64,000 bases of DNA, taken from an uncultured Paracoccaceae bacterium. GTDB taxonomy: Bacteria > Pseudomonadota > Alphaproteobacteria > Rhodobacterales > Rhodobacteraceae. The stretch is from the NCBI GenBank assembly GCA_958439195.1, contig OY288157.1:310001-374000 (forward strand). The letters are read 5' to 3'. Under the pieces are notes generated by a model. That model did no database searches, was not told the DNA's origin, and saw nothing but the letters and a program-made list of their open reading frames with translations. A program made the translations under genes and the position numbers. This document shows, in pieces, positions 7,249-16,506 of this stretch; position 1 is the stretch's first letter; each line of letters opens with the position of its first letter.

Positions 7249-8697
7249 TCAGCCGACCCGGTAATTTGGGCTTTCCCGTGTGATCTGAACATCATGCACA
7301 TGGCTTTCCTTCAACCCTGCCCCGGTGATCCGTACGAACTGGCACTTGGTCCGCATATCGGCCACCGTGGCATTGCCGGTATATCCCATCGCGGCGCGCA
7401 GACCGCCGACCATCTGGTGGATGACCGCCGCCGCGCTGCCCTTGTAAGGCACCTGCCCCTCGATCCCTTCAGGCACCAGCTTGTCGGACGCGGCATCCTT
7501 CTGGAAATACCGATCCGCCGATCCCCGTGCCATCGCCCCCAAAGACCCCATCCCGCGATAGGCCTTGAACGACCGACCATTCCACAAGATCACCTCGCCG
7601 GGGGATTCGTCCGTCCCGGCAATCGCACTGCCGACCATCGCGCAGGATGCCCCTGCGGCAATTGCCTTGGCAAAATCGCCGGAATACTTGATCCCGCCAT
7701 CCGCGATCACCGGAATATCCCCCGCTGCGCGGGCCGAATCCATGATCGCCGTCAGTTGCGGCACACCCACGCCCGCCACGATCCGCGTTGTACAGATCGA
7801 ACCGGGGCCAATCCCCACCTTCACCGCATCCGCCCCCGCCCCAATCAGGGCGCGCGTCGCCTCGGCGGTGGCCACATTGCCTGCCACAACCTGCACGGTG
7901 TTCGACAGCTTCTTGATCCGCTCTACCGCAATTGCCACGCCTTCGGAATGGCCATGCGCGGTGTCAATCACCACCATGTCGACACCCGCATCGATCAATG
8001 CCTGGGACCGTTCAAATCCCGCATCCCCTACGGTCGATGCCGCCGCCACCCGCAAACGGCCCAGCTCATCCTTGCAGGCCTGCGGGTTCAGCACCGCCTT
8101 TTCCGTATCCTTCAACGTCAGCAACCCCGTCAGCTTGCCCGTGCCATCCGTCACCAGCAGCTTTTCGATGCGCCGCGCCTTCATCAGGCTGATCGCCTGA
8201 TCCCGGTCCACCGGTTCCCGCAACAACGCCAGATTTTCCGACGTCATCATCACTGATACCGGCGTGCGGTCATCGCTGGCAAAACGCATGTCGCGGTTGG
8301 TCACGATCCCAAGCACCCGGCCCAGCCCATCCACCACCGGAAAGCCGGTGATGTTGTAGCGTTCCATCAACGCCTTGGCATCGGCCAGCGTCTGATCGGG
8401 GGTCAACGTGATGGGCGAATAGACCACGCCGCTTTCAAACCGCTTCACCCGCCGCACTTCGCGGGCCTGCGCCTCGATATCCAGATTGCGGTGGATCACC
8501 CCGATCCCGCCTGATTGCGCCATCGCAATCGCCATCCGCCCCTCGGTCACCGTATCCATCGCACTGGACAGAAGGGGGATGTTCATTCGTATCGACTTTG
8601 TCACGAAAGTCGACGTATCCGCCTCGCTCGGCAGCACGCTCGACGCGGCTGGAACCAGCAGGACATCATCAAAGGTAAGGGCCTCACGAATCTCCAT
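7249..8697 (-). CDS. guaB: Inosine-5'-monophosphate dehydrogenase
   Basis: 482-aa enzyme oxidising IMP to XMP with NAD+, the committed step of GMP synthesis. The start is the ATG at 8697 (MEIREALTFDDVLLVP) with an ACGGAGAC ribosome site. The (beta/alpha)8 barrel is interrupted at about 90-205 by two CBS domains. The catalytic cysteine lies in GIGPGSICTTR, and the flap region reads YRGMGSLGAM. Length is the bacterial standard. A glutamine amidotransferase gene starts divergently 142 bp away. Confidence 0.95.
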   Translation of the reverse strand: MEIREALTFDDVLLVPAASSVLPSEADTSTFVTKSIRMNIPLLSSAMDTVTEGRMAIAMAQSGGIGVIHRNLDIEAQAREVRRVKRFESGVVYSPITLTPDQTLADAKALMERYNITGFPVVDGLGRVLGIVTNRDMRFASDDRTPVSVMMTSENLALLREPVDRDQAISLMKARRIEKLLVTDGTGKLTGLLTLKDTEKAVLNPQACKDELGRLRVAAASTVGDAGFERSQALIDAGVDMVVIDTAHGHSEGVAIAVERIKKLSNTVQVVAGNVATAEATRALIGAGADAVKVGIGPGSICTTRIVAGVGVPQLTAIMDSARAAGDIPVIADGGIKYSGDFAKAIAAGASCAMVGSAIAGTDESPGEVILWNGRSFKAYRGMGSLGAMARGSADRYFQKDAASDKLVPEGIEGQVPYKGSAAAVIHQMVGGLRAAMGYTGNATVADMRTKCQFVRITGAGLKESHVHDVQITRESPNYRVG

Positions 8698-8839
8698 CAC
8701 CGTCTCCGTGGAAATGTCCGTTTGGCGGTTCCCCTTTTCACGCGGGGCGCAGGGATGCAAGGGCAAATCCCGCGCGTCACGCCCTTGCACCTGCCCTGCC
8801 CGCGTGCAGACTGTCGCCCAGCCGGAACAGGAGCCTGCC

Positions 8840-9538
8840 TTGCGCGTCGCCATCATTGAAAACACCCGCGTCACCCATCACGGCCAGGTGGGCATCGCCC
8901 TGCATGAAGCGGCGGCCACCATCGACCTCTACAAACCCTGGGCTGATAGCCGCCTGCCCGAACCCGGCAGCTTTGATGCGCTGGTCGTCTTTGGCGGCGA
9001 ACAATCGGCGCGCGATGATCACACCCATCCCTATCTGCCGGCGCTTGCCGATCTGATGCAGCAAAGCGGTGCGTCAGGCCATGCCGTGCTTGGCATCTGC
9101 CTCGGCTCACAACTCCTTGCCCGCGGGCTGGGTGCGGAAAACCACCTCGGCACCGCAAAAGAATTCGGCTGGTGCGATGTCACCCTGACCGATGCCGGAC
9201 AAGCCGATCCCGTGCTGTCGCACCTGCCGCGCAGCTTTCCCATCTTTCAGTGGCATTCCGATACCTTTTCCCTGCCCGATGGGGCAGCGCACCTCGCCCG
9301 ATCTGACATTGCCACGCATCAATGCTTTCGCCTGAACCGCGCCACCTATGCGATGCAGTTTCATTTCGAAGCCTCGCGCGCCGTGGTCGCAGACTGGAAC
9401 CGTCAGTTCCCCGACGCGGTGGAACGCAACTGCCCCGGATGGCTGGAACAGCAGCATCCGGCCAATGCGGCAATTGCAGGCCCAAAGGCCGATGCCGCTG
9501 GCCTTGCCATCGCCCGCGCCTGGGTTGCACTGATCTAG
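8840..9538 (+). CDS. Class I glutamine amidotransferase (GMP synthase-like GATase)
   Basis: 232-aa stand-alone GATase. The start is TTG at 8840, giving M-RVAIIENTRV and placed 6 nt after AGGAG; the open frame extends far upstream only as antisense of guaB. The triad is complete: C87 (GICLGSQLL), H175 and E177 (MQFHFEAS). Such enzymes hydrolyse glutamine or gamma-glutamyl compounds (PuuD or polyamine-type, GMP-synthase-like), but no synthase partner is adjacent and the acceptor is unknown. Confidence 0.85.
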   Translation: MRVAIIENTRVTHHGQVGIALHEAAATIDLYKPWADSRLPEPGSFDALVVFGGEQSARDDHTHPYLPALADLMQQSGASGHAVLGICLGSQLLARGLGAENHLGTAKEFGWCDVTLTDAGQADPVLSHLPRSFPIFQWHSDTFSLPDGAAHLARSDIATHQCFRLNRATYAMQFHFEASRAVVADWNRQFPDAVERNCPGWLEQQHPANAAIAGPKADAAGLAIARAWVALI

Positions 9539-9604
9539 CGACAGGCCAGCGGAATTTGCGTCAACCTCCGCCGCAAAGTCCGGGTCAGACCTCGCCAGCC
9601 ACCT

Positions 9605-10597
9605 TCAGGCCTCTGCCGCGTTGGTGCGCGCCGCCAACTGCCCGCTCCCCCACAGTGACAGCACACGCCAGCCAATCACCGGCACCACCGCCAAGGCGAC
9701 CACCAGCACCACCATCCCCGCCACATCAAATCCACTTGCGAACAGCGCCGAAGCATAGGCCGTCAGCGGAAAGGTAAACGCCCCCCACATGGCGCTGAAC
9801 CCGCTTTCCGTGATCCAACGCCCCGCCACCAGCAAAGCCAAAAGCATCACCGCGCCCAACCCCACCGCCAGCATCGGCAAAATTGGCAGCCCGACAACCG
9901 CCCCCACCGTGGCCAACAGGCTTGCCGGGGCCAGATGGATCGCCAACATCGGCCGCAGCGGCGCGGGCGGCACCCGGCGCACAAGTTGCGCGGCACTCAC
10001 CGCCCAGATCGCCACGGCAATCGGACCCGTCACCCAGATAAGCGCCACCGCCAGCCCCGGCCACCCCACCAAGGGTGCCGCCACCCCGCCCACGATGAAC
10101 CCCACGAAACTCAGATGCCAACCGGGGTTCACGCCCCGCGCCTCTGCCGGCATCCGCGCCAGCACGGCTACCGTGGCGGCCGCCAGCGCCAGATGCGCCC
10201 CCAATGCAGCCACCAGAATACCCTGCCCCAGCCCCACCGACAAAGGGGCCACCGCCGCGGCCAACGTCATGCCCCCCATGGTCATTGACGCAAGGCCCAA
10301 CCGCCCCGGCATCACCTTCAGGTCATCGACAATCACGGTCGCCCGCCGCATGACCTTGACCAGATAGGCGAAAACCGCAAACCCCCACACCATCGCCACT
10401 GCACCCAGCACCAGATCGGCCAGCCCACCCGGCAATCCCGCGGCATCCAGCCCCCGCCGCAAGGCCAGCCCCAGCCCGAACAGGCCCAGGATGACCGGAA
10501 ACACCGCAGGCGGCGTCCGCGCAAACCGCTTCGGCTGACGCGGAGGAAACTCTGGCGCCGGATACATCTTCGGTCGCACCTGCACGCGATCAGCCAT
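9605..10597 (-). CDS. TDT family transporter (TehA/SLAC1-like)
   Basis: 330-aa integral membrane protein with about ten hydrophobic helices, matching the tellurite-resistance/dicarboxylate transporter (TDT) fold shared by TehA and plant SLAC1 anion channels. The ATG at 10597 follows GGGGGAGAG. The N-terminus is basic and proline-rich (PPRQPKRFARTPPAVFP), as in the Rhodobacteraceae branch of the family. The transported species cannot be deduced; tellurite resistance is only a historical label. Confidence 0.8.
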   Translation of the reverse strand: MADRVQVRPKMYPAPEFPPRQPKRFARTPPAVFPVILGLFGLGLALRRGLDAAGLPGGLADLVLGAVAMVWGFAVFAYLVKVMRRATVIVDDLKVMPGRLGLASMTMGGMTLAAAVAPLSVGLGQGILVAALGAHLALAAATVAVLARMPAEARGVNPGWHLSFVGFIVGGVAAPLVGWPGLAVALIWVTGPIAVAIWAVSAAQLVRRVPPAPLRPMLAIHLAPASLLATVGAVVGLPILPMLAVGLGAVMLLALLVAGRWITESGFSAMWGAFTFPLTAYASALFASGFDVAGMVVLVVALAVVPVIGWRVLSLWGSGQLAARTNAAEA

Positions 10598-10704
10598 GCC
10601 ACTCTCCCCCACCAGCCCACCGTGGCCACTCACTGGCCAGCAACCGGCAGCCTAGCGGCAGCCGCAGGCCAAGGCAAAGCCCCACGGCACGGCGACTTGC
10701 CCCG

Positions 10705-11490
10705 CTACATCAGGAACGGAAACCAATCCGCGCGCAACTGATCCCCCGGTTCCATCCCATGCCCCGGAAATGGCGGCGATGTCGGCCCCGGCCGCTCTAC
10801 ATAGCGCGCATCATCCCCCACCAACCGCAGGCTAAAGGCCCGCCGCCGTGTGGCACTGGTATTGCCCCGCGCCCCATGCAGGGTGCGGTAATGGAACGCC
10901 ACTGCATCGCCCGGCTCCATCTCCCATTCCATGATCCGCATCCCCTCGGCCTCCGGGTCCGGCACCGGCATGTAATCGTGATCGCCGGGATAGAAACTCG
11001 TCTCGCTGACCCAACGGGTCGGCAGCACGTCCCGCGCCCAAAGGTGGCTTCCCGCGACACAGCGCAACGATGCCTCTTTCACCGGGTCCAGCGGCACCCA
11101 AAAGGAAACCGTCTGCCGCCCTTCGACAAAGTAATAAGGCCCATCCGTATGCCACGGCGTTGCCTTGTTCGTTCCAGGTTCCTTGACCAGCACATGATCG
11201 TGAAACAGTTGCACCCGCTCTGATCCCATCAACCGCGCCGCCGCCTCTGCCGCGCCCGATTGCCGGATCACCTGTTCAAACGCCGGAATGCGGGACCAGT
11301 TGCAATAGTCGTCAAAGAACCGCCCGCGTTCGCCGGGTTTCAACGTGGCCATCACCTGCGGGCTGGGATTGGCGATGTTCTCCTCCACCCCGGCGCGCAA
11401 CAAATCCACCCAGTCGGCGAACAATCCCTTCACCAGCACAACGCCATCCTGCTGATAGTCCGCGACCATCCCATCCGTCACATGCACCAT
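10705..11490 (-). CDS. Phytanoyl-CoA dioxygenase (PhyH) family Fe(II)/2-oxoglutarate oxygenase
   Basis: 261-aa cytosolic oxygenase of the PhyH family. The iron triad is H114 and D116 (PWHTDGPYY) and H205 (TLHGARGN), with Arg residues soon after (ATRRRAFSL) for 2-oxoglutarate binding. Members hydroxylate varied small molecules, and this sequence gives no substrate. It is divergent, over 70 bp, from a LysR regulator and a ureohydrolase, which suggests shared control and possibly a guanidino or amino-acid-derived substrate; that link is inference. Confidence 0.85.
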   Translation of the reverse strand: MVHVTDGMVADYQQDGVVLVKGLFADWVDLLRAGVEENIANPSPQVMATLKPGERGRFFDDYCNWSRIPAFEQVIRQSGAAEAAARLMGSERVQLFHDHVLVKEPGTNKATPWHTDGPYYFVEGRQTVSFWVPLDPVKEASLRCVAGSHLWARDVLPTRWVSETSFYPGDHDYMPVPDPEAEGMRIMEWEMEPGDAVAFHYRTLHGARGNTSATRRRAFSLRLVGDDARYVERPGPTSPPFPGHGMEPGDQLRADWFPFLM

Positions 11491-11550
11491 TCCGGCCTCC
11501 CTGAAACTCTGCCCTCGACAAGTGCCACGCCCCGGCGATAGCTTCCAATA

Positions 11551-11562
11551 ATATGTTCATAT
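11551..11562. promoter_or_regulatory. Palindrome ATATGTTCATAT in the divergent PhyH/LysR region
   Basis: Perfect 12-bp inverted repeat in the 70-bp gap between the PhyH gene and the LysR regulator, overlapping the first possible LysR start. LysR proteins often bind imperfect palindromes in their divergent promoter, so this is a candidate autoregulatory site. The short length makes chance occurrence possible. Confidence 0.3.
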
Positions 11563-12493
11563 GCCAGTCATAGCCATGATCCCTGCCACGATCCGCCAGC
11601 TTGAATACGCCACCGCCACCGCCCGTTTCGGCGGCGTCACCGCTGCGGCCGAGGCGCTGCATATCTCGCAGCCCTCGCTGTCCGTGGCCTTGGGCCAATT
11701 GGAAGCCACCCTTGGCCAACCGCTCTTTCTGCGCCGTCCGGGCGGGCGCATCACCCCCACCTCTTTCGGGCGCGGCTGGTTGGCCGAGGCGCAGGCCCAG
11801 CTTGATGCCCTGACACGCCTGATGTCGGGCGAAACGCCCGCCGCCCCCGTCCGCCTTGCCTGTTTCGAAGACCTCGCCCCCACCCAACTGGCCCCGCTTC
11901 TGCGCAAACTGACGGACGTCGCGCCCGACATCGCCATTGACCCGTCAGTCCAGTCCTTTGAATCGATCGCTGATGGGTTGCGCACCGGACAGATCGATCT
12001 GGCCATGACCTGGGATCTTGGGCTGGATGACAGCATCGCAAAGTCCGTTCTGATGCAGGTCGCCCCCCATGCCATCACCGCCGCCACCCACCCGCTGGCC
12101 CGTGCGGGCAGGCGGGGCGTCACATTGCAGGCGGTCTCCGAACACCCCATCCTGCTGGCCGATCAGGGCCTTTCGCTGGGTCATATGCGGGCGCTGTTCT
12201 CTGCCCGCGGCCTGCCCTTTCGCATCGCCCACCGCACCGCCACCTTGGATCTGATGCGCAGTTTCGCGGCCAACGGCCTGGGCGTCGGCCTCAGCTACAC
12301 ACGCCCCTTTGGCCGCCGCAGCCATGATGGCGCGCGCCTTGCCACACTGGCCATCATCGATGCGGGGACCGAACCGATGATCTTGGCCCGCAATTCCGCC
12401 AACCCGCTGCACCCGCCCGCCGCACGGCTGGCCGACCTGATCCCAACCCTTCTCTCCCCCACAGACCCTGATCCAGCAGACGGAGACGCTTAA
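11561..12493 (+). CDS. LysR-family transcriptional regulator
   Basis: 310 aa from the first ATG. An internal ATG at 11576 (MIPATIRQLEYA) fits the family N-terminus as well, and neither has a clear ribosome site. The winged helix-turn-helix covers about residues 10-65 (FGGVTAAAEALHISQPSLSV). The rest is the periplasmic-binding-like effector domain. It lies divergent to the PhyH dioxygenase and 4 nt upstream of the ureohydrolase, so it probably controls both in response to a substrate of that pathway. Confidence 0.9.
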   Translation: MPVIAMIPATIRQLEYATATARFGGVTAAAEALHISQPSLSVALGQLEATLGQPLFLRRPGGRITPTSFGRGWLAEAQAQLDALTRLMSGETPAAPVRLACFEDLAPTQLAPLLRKLTDVAPDIAIDPSVQSFESIADGLRTGQIDLAMTWDLGLDDSIAKSVLMQVAPHAITAATHPLARAGRRGVTLQAVSEHPILLADQGLSLGHMRALFSARGLPFRIAHRTATLDLMRSFAANGLGVGLSYTRPFGRRSHDGARLATLAIIDAGTEPMILARNSANPLHPPAARLADLIPTLLSPTDPDPADGDA

Positions 12494-12497
12494 GAAA

Positions 12498-13460
12498 ATG
12501 GCCGCAAACACCTATGACACCGGTCGCCTGAACCTGCCCTTCGTCGGCATATCGACCTTTGGCAAGCGGCCCTATATCGCCGATTGGTCCGCGATTGACG
12601 CCGATGTCGCCATCCTTGGCGCGCCGTTCGATTTTGGCACCCAATTCCGCGCTGGCGCACGGTTCGGCCCACGCGCCGTGCGCGAGGCATCGACCCTGTT
12701 CTCCTTTGGCCATGCAGGGGCTTATGACCACGAAGATGATTGCATGTATCTGGGGCCAGAGGTGTCCATCGTAGACATAGGCGATGCCGACATCGTCCAC
12801 ACCGACACTGAGTCCAGCCACGCCAATATCGAAAAGGGCGTTCGCGCCATCCTTGCCGCGGGCGCCTTGCCCGTGACCATCGGGGGCGACCATTCGATCA
12901 ACATCCCCTGCATCCGCGCATTTGATGATCAGGGTCCAATCCACATCCTGCAAATCGACGCGCATCTTGATTTCGTCGATGTGCGTCACGGCGTGCGCCA
13001 CGGCCACGGCAACCCGATGCGCCGCGCTGCCGAAAAGGATTACGTCACCGGCATCACCGCGCTTGGCATCCGCAACGTCAGTTCCACCACCAAGGAAGGG
13101 TATGATGCCGCCCGCGCGATGGGCGATGACATCCTGTCGGTGCGCCAGGTCCGCAAACTTGGCGCACAGGCCACCGCCGCCCGCATCCCGCAGGGCGTGC
13201 CGGTTTATGTCACCATCGACATTGATGGCTTCTGCCCCTCCATCGCGCCCGGCACCGGCACGCCCAGCCATGGGGGGTTCTTGTATTACGAGGTGCTGGA
13301 AATCCTCCAGCAGGTTGCCCAGAACCACGACATCGTGGGGATCGATCTGGTCGAGGTGGCCCCCGATTATGACCGTGACGGCACCACCGCGATCCTTGCG
13401 GCACAAGTCCTTCTGAACTTTCTCGGCTTCATCTTCCACGCTCGCAGCCTGCGGGATTGA
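12498..13460 (+). CDS. Ureohydrolase (agmatinase/arginase family)
   Basis: 320-aa Mn/Ni-dependent hydrolase that releases urea from a guanidino compound. All six metal ligands are present: H132 (GGDHSIN), D154, H156 and D158 (QIDAHLD), D241 and D243 (TIDIDGF). The loop after the second metal motif reads GFCPSIAPGTGTP and the 160-175 region is His-rich (RHGVRHGHGNP), unlike E. coli SpeB. Agmatine is the default guess, but guanidinobutyrate, guanidinopropionate or guanidine are equally possible. It is co-transcribed with the LysR gene. Confidence 0.85.
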   Translation: MAANTYDTGRLNLPFVGISTFGKRPYIADWSAIDADVAILGAPFDFGTQFRAGARFGPRAVREASTLFSFGHAGAYDHEDDCMYLGPEVSIVDIGDADIVHTDTESSHANIEKGVRAILAAGALPVTIGGDHSINIPCIRAFDDQGPIHILQIDAHLDFVDVRHGVRHGHGNPMRRAAEKDYVTGITALGIRNVSSTTKEGYDAARAMGDDILSVRQVRKLGAQATAARIPQGVPVYVTIDIDGFCPSIAPGTGTPSHGGFLYYEVLEILQQVAQNHDIVGIDLVEVAPDYDRDGTTAILAAQVLLNFLGFIFHARSLRD

Positions 13461-13477
13461 TCCCCAAGGCCAGGATG

Positions 13478-13497
13478 CAAGGGCAGATCAGCCCTTG
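13478..13497. terminator. Short stem-loop between convergent genes
   Basis: CAAGGGC, loop AGATCA, GCCCTTG, followed by TTCTTG. It sits 17 nt after the ureohydrolase stop and overlaps the end of the small basic gene, so it may act in both directions. Confidence 0.4.
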
Positions 13498-13619
13498 TTC
13501 TTGTCCTGGCTTGCCGAAATCCGCGACGCGGAATTCGATGCCACAACCACCGCAGCCTTCGGCTTTTCCTTCTTGGGCTTTTTTGCTTCCTTGTTGGAAC
13601 GCATCTGTCCTTTGGCCAT
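13488..13619 (-). CDS. Small lysine-rich conserved protein
   Basis: 43-aa protein from the ATG at 13619, beginning MAKGQMRSNKEAKKPKKEK. Ten of the first 21 residues are Lys or Arg; the second half is Ala/Ser-rich (VVVASNSASRISASQDKNKG). Short proteins with this same start occur in many proteobacteria as hypothetical proteins; I know of no assigned role. The charge suggests nucleic-acid or ribosome contact, which is inference. The frame continues upstream to 13703 but that part has no recognisable character. Confidence 0.7.
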   Translation of the reverse strand: MAKGQMRSNKEAKKPKKEKPKAAVVVASNSASRISASQDKNKG

Positions 13620-13767
13620 AGCTTTGTCCTCTCCGGCTGTTCCGCATTGATCCTGTGACCAACCGGCAAGGGCGCGCGCCGAATTGCAAGGTGCGAACAT
13701 CACGCCTGCCGCAAACCCCTGCCGTTCGTCTGCGCCCGATCCCCCCGACTGTCAACCAGCGCGGCGA

Positions 13768-14853
13768 TCACCGATACAGCAGCGATACCCCATCCGCGAA
13801 CAGATGCACCTTGTTCGCCGCCGCCGACAGCGTCACCGTCTTGCGCCGCAGATCGGCATGGATGCCCGGGAGTTTCGCCACGACCTGCGCCGCCTTATCC
13901 TGTTTCTTGAAATACAAAAGCGTGACCTCACCCAAAGCCTCGGTGAACTCCACCTCGCCGGTGAACATCCCTTCGGCCCCGGTTTCCAGAAAATCCTCGG
14001 GCCGCACGCCGATATTCACCTTCATCCCCTTGTCCGACGCTTGCGTCGGCACCGTCGACCGCGCGATCCCGCCATTGGCCAGCCGCACCACGGTTTCCGC
14101 CCCCGTCTCGATCACCTCGCCGGGCAGCAGGTTCATCGACGGGCTGCCGATGAACTGCGCGACAAATTCGTTCCTGGGGCGTTCATACAATTCCAGCGGC
14201 GCACCCACCTGGCTGATCCCGCCACCCGCCAGCACCACGATCCGGGATGCCAGCGTCATCGCCTCTACCTGATCATGCGTCACATAGATCATCGTGGAAT
14301 TGGGCATCTGCTCTTTCAGTTGCGCAATCTCGATCCGCGTCGCCACCCGCAGCGCGGCATCCAGGTTGGAAAGCGGCTCATCAAACAAGTAGACCTTCGG
14401 GTCGCGTACGATCGACCGCCCGATCGCCACACGCTGCCGCTGCCCACCCGAAAGCGCCTTGGGCAACCGGTCCAGATAGGGCGTCAGTTGCAAGATCTTT
14501 GCCGCCTTGTCGACCGCCGCGTTGATCTCTGCCGCGCTCTTCTTGGCGATCTTCAGGGCAAAGGCCATGTTGTCCCGCACCGTCATATGCGGATACAGCG
14601 CATAGGATTGGAACACCATCGCAATGCCCCGCTGCGCAGGCGGGATGTCATTCATCCGCACCCCGTCAATGGAAAAATCCCCGCCCGTGATCCGCTCCAG
14701 CCCCGCGATCATCCGCAGCAGGGTGGACTTCCCGCACCCAGACGGGCCGACAAAGACGATCAACTCACCCGTCTTGATATCAAGGTTGATGTCCCGCAGA
14801 ACCTTCACCTCGCCATAGGCCTTTTCGACATTGACCAGCTTCAGCTCTGCCAT
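13768..14853 (-). CDS. aglK: Alpha-glucoside ABC transporter ATP-binding protein
   Basis: 361-aa MalK/UgpC-type ATPase. Walker A is GPSGCGKST, the signature is LSGGQRQRVAIGR, Walker B is VYLFDEPLSNLD and the H-loop is YVTHDQVEA. A C-terminal OB-type (TOBE) regulatory domain follows from about residue 235. It energises the AglEFG importer and is the last gene of aglEFGAK, 14 nt after aglA. Confidence 0.9.
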   Translation of the reverse strand: MAELKLVNVEKAYGEVKVLRDINLDIKTGELIVFVGPSGCGKSTLLRMIAGLERITGGDFSIDGVRMNDIPPAQRGIAMVFQSYALYPHMTVRDNMAFALKIAKKSAAEINAAVDKAAKILQLTPYLDRLPKALSGGQRQRVAIGRSIVRDPKVYLFDEPLSNLDAALRVATRIEIAQLKEQMPNSTMIYVTHDQVEAMTLASRIVVLAGGGISQVGAPLELYERPRNEFVAQFIGSPSMNLLPGEVIETGAETVVRLANGGIARSTVPTQASDKGMKVNIGVRPEDFLETGAEGMFTGEVEFTEALGEVTLLYFKKQDKAAQVVAKLPGIHADLRRKTVTLSAAANKVHLFADGVSLLYR

Positions 14854-14867
14854 GCCCGTTCCTCCCC

Positions 14868-16493
14868 CTAAATCCTGCGCAGGATGGAACAGCCCCAGCC
14901 GGGCAGATCCACCGAATTACCCATAGGCGCGATGCTGCCCACACCTTCCCCGATCCGTTCCCACTGCCCCGTGGGCAATGCCACACGCGCCGCCGACGCC
15001 CCCAGATTGAAGGCGCAAAAGATGTCGATCCCGCCCGACCGAGTGAAGGAAAAGACATCCCCCTCGGCCCGCCAATCCGTCATCCTGCCGCGGCGAAACG
15101 TCGGATGCCCCCGACGGAACGCCAGCGCCGATCGATAATGATGCAGCATCGACCCCGGCTGCGCCTCCTGCGCCGCCACGGAAAGCGTGCGATGTGGCGC
15201 GGTCACCGGCAGCCACGCCCGCTCGGCACTGGAAAACCCGCATAAGCCGTTATCGGTGTTCCACACCATCGGCGTCCGGCACCCGTCGCGCCCCTTGAAC
15301 TCAGGCCAGAACTCGATCCCGTAAGGGTCTTGCAACTCCTCAAAGCCGATCTCGGCCTCCGGCAGCCCCAATTCCTCACCTTGGTACAGGCAGACAGATC
15401 CGCGCAGACACATCAGCATCGTCGCGTAAACCCTTGCCGCTGCGTCCGAAAGCCCCCAACGGGTGATATGCCGTACGGTGTCATGGTTGGAATAGGCCCA
15501 GCAGGGCCATGCATCCGGGGCCGCCGCCGCCAGCCGATCAAAGGTCTGCGCCGCCAACCCCGCCGTCAGCCGCGCAGGTTGCAGCATCTCGAACGGATAG
15601 CACATCTGCACCTTGTCACCGCCGCTGGTGTATTCGGCCATGATCTCAAGGCCCCGCTGGGCATCGCCCACTTCCCCCACCGCCGCCGCACCATAGGGTT
15701 CAAGCACCGCACGGAATTTCCGCAAGAATTCAAGGTTTTCCGGCTGGTTCTTCGAAAACAGATGCAACTGATGATTATAGGGGTTCACACTCGGCGCGAT
15801 ACTGTCGTTGCGCAACTCTTTCGGCAACGCAGGATTGTCGCGCAAATACTTGTCTGCAAAGTAGAAATTGATCGTATCCAGCCGGAAACCATGCACCCCC
15901 CGCGCCAGCCAGAACCGCGCCACATCCAAAAGCGCCTCCTGCACCGGCGCATGGTGCAGGTTCAAATCCGGCTGGCTGGTCAGGAAGTTGTGCAGATAAT
16001 ACTGCTCGCGCCGCCCATCCCAGGCCCATGCGCTGCCCCCAAAAACCGACAGCCAGTTGTTCGGCGCCGTTCCATCCGGCTTCGGTTCCGCCCAGACATA
16101 CCAATCCGCCTTCGGATTGCTGCGGTTCTTGCGGCTTTCCACAAACCACGGGTGCTTGTCGCTGGTATGCGACAGCACCAGATCAATCATCACCTTCAGG
16201 CCCAGTTCCCCGGCCCGCGCCACCACCCGGTCGAAATCGGCAAGGTTGCCAAACATCGGATCGACATCGCAGTAATCGCTGACGTCATAGCCGAAATCCT
16301 TCATCGGGCTGGTAAAGAACGGGCTGATCCAGATCGCATCCGCCCCAAGCTCCGCGATATGCGGCAAACGCTCCACGATCCCGGCCAGATCGCCGATCCC
16401 GTCACCATCGCTGTCCTGAAAGCTGCGGGGATAGATCTGATAGATCACCGCCCCGCGCCACCAGTCGGCATCCCCGCCGATCACATCCGTCAT
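14868..16493 (-). CDS. aglA: Alpha-glucosidase, GH13
   Basis: 541-aa cytoplasmic glycosidase that hydrolyses imported alpha-glucosides. The catalytic set of the GH13 oligo-1,6-glucosidase group is present: nucleophile D206 (GFRLDTINF), acid/base E274 (AVGEVGDA) and D338 (YSNHDTVR), plus the first conserved region DLVLSHTSDKHPWF. The start MTDVIGGDADWWRGAVIYQIYP is typical. Position between the permeases and aglK matches rhizobial agl operons for sucrose, maltose and trehalose. Confidence 0.93.
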   Translation of the reverse strand: MTDVIGGDADWWRGAVIYQIYPRSFQDSDGDGIGDLAGIVERLPHIAELGADAIWISPFFTSPMKDFGYDVSDYCDVDPMFGNLADFDRVVARAGELGLKVMIDLVLSHTSDKHPWFVESRKNRSNPKADWYVWAEPKPDGTAPNNWLSVFGGSAWAWDGRREQYYLHNFLTSQPDLNLHHAPVQEALLDVARFWLARGVHGFRLDTINFYFADKYLRDNPALPKELRNDSIAPSVNPYNHQLHLFSKNQPENLEFLRKFRAVLEPYGAAAVGEVGDAQRGLEIMAEYTSGGDKVQMCYPFEMLQPARLTAGLAAQTFDRLAAAAPDAWPCWAYSNHDTVRHITRWGLSDAAARVYATMLMCLRGSVCLYQGEELGLPEAEIGFEELQDPYGIEFWPEFKGRDGCRTPMVWNTDNGLCGFSSAERAWLPVTAPHRTLSVAAQEAQPGSMLHHYRSALAFRRGHPTFRRGRMTDWRAEGDVFSFTRSGGIDIFCAFNLGASAARVALPTGQWERIGEGVGSIAPMGNSVDLPGWGCSILRRI

Positions 16494-16506
16494 CTTCGCT
16501 TCTTTC

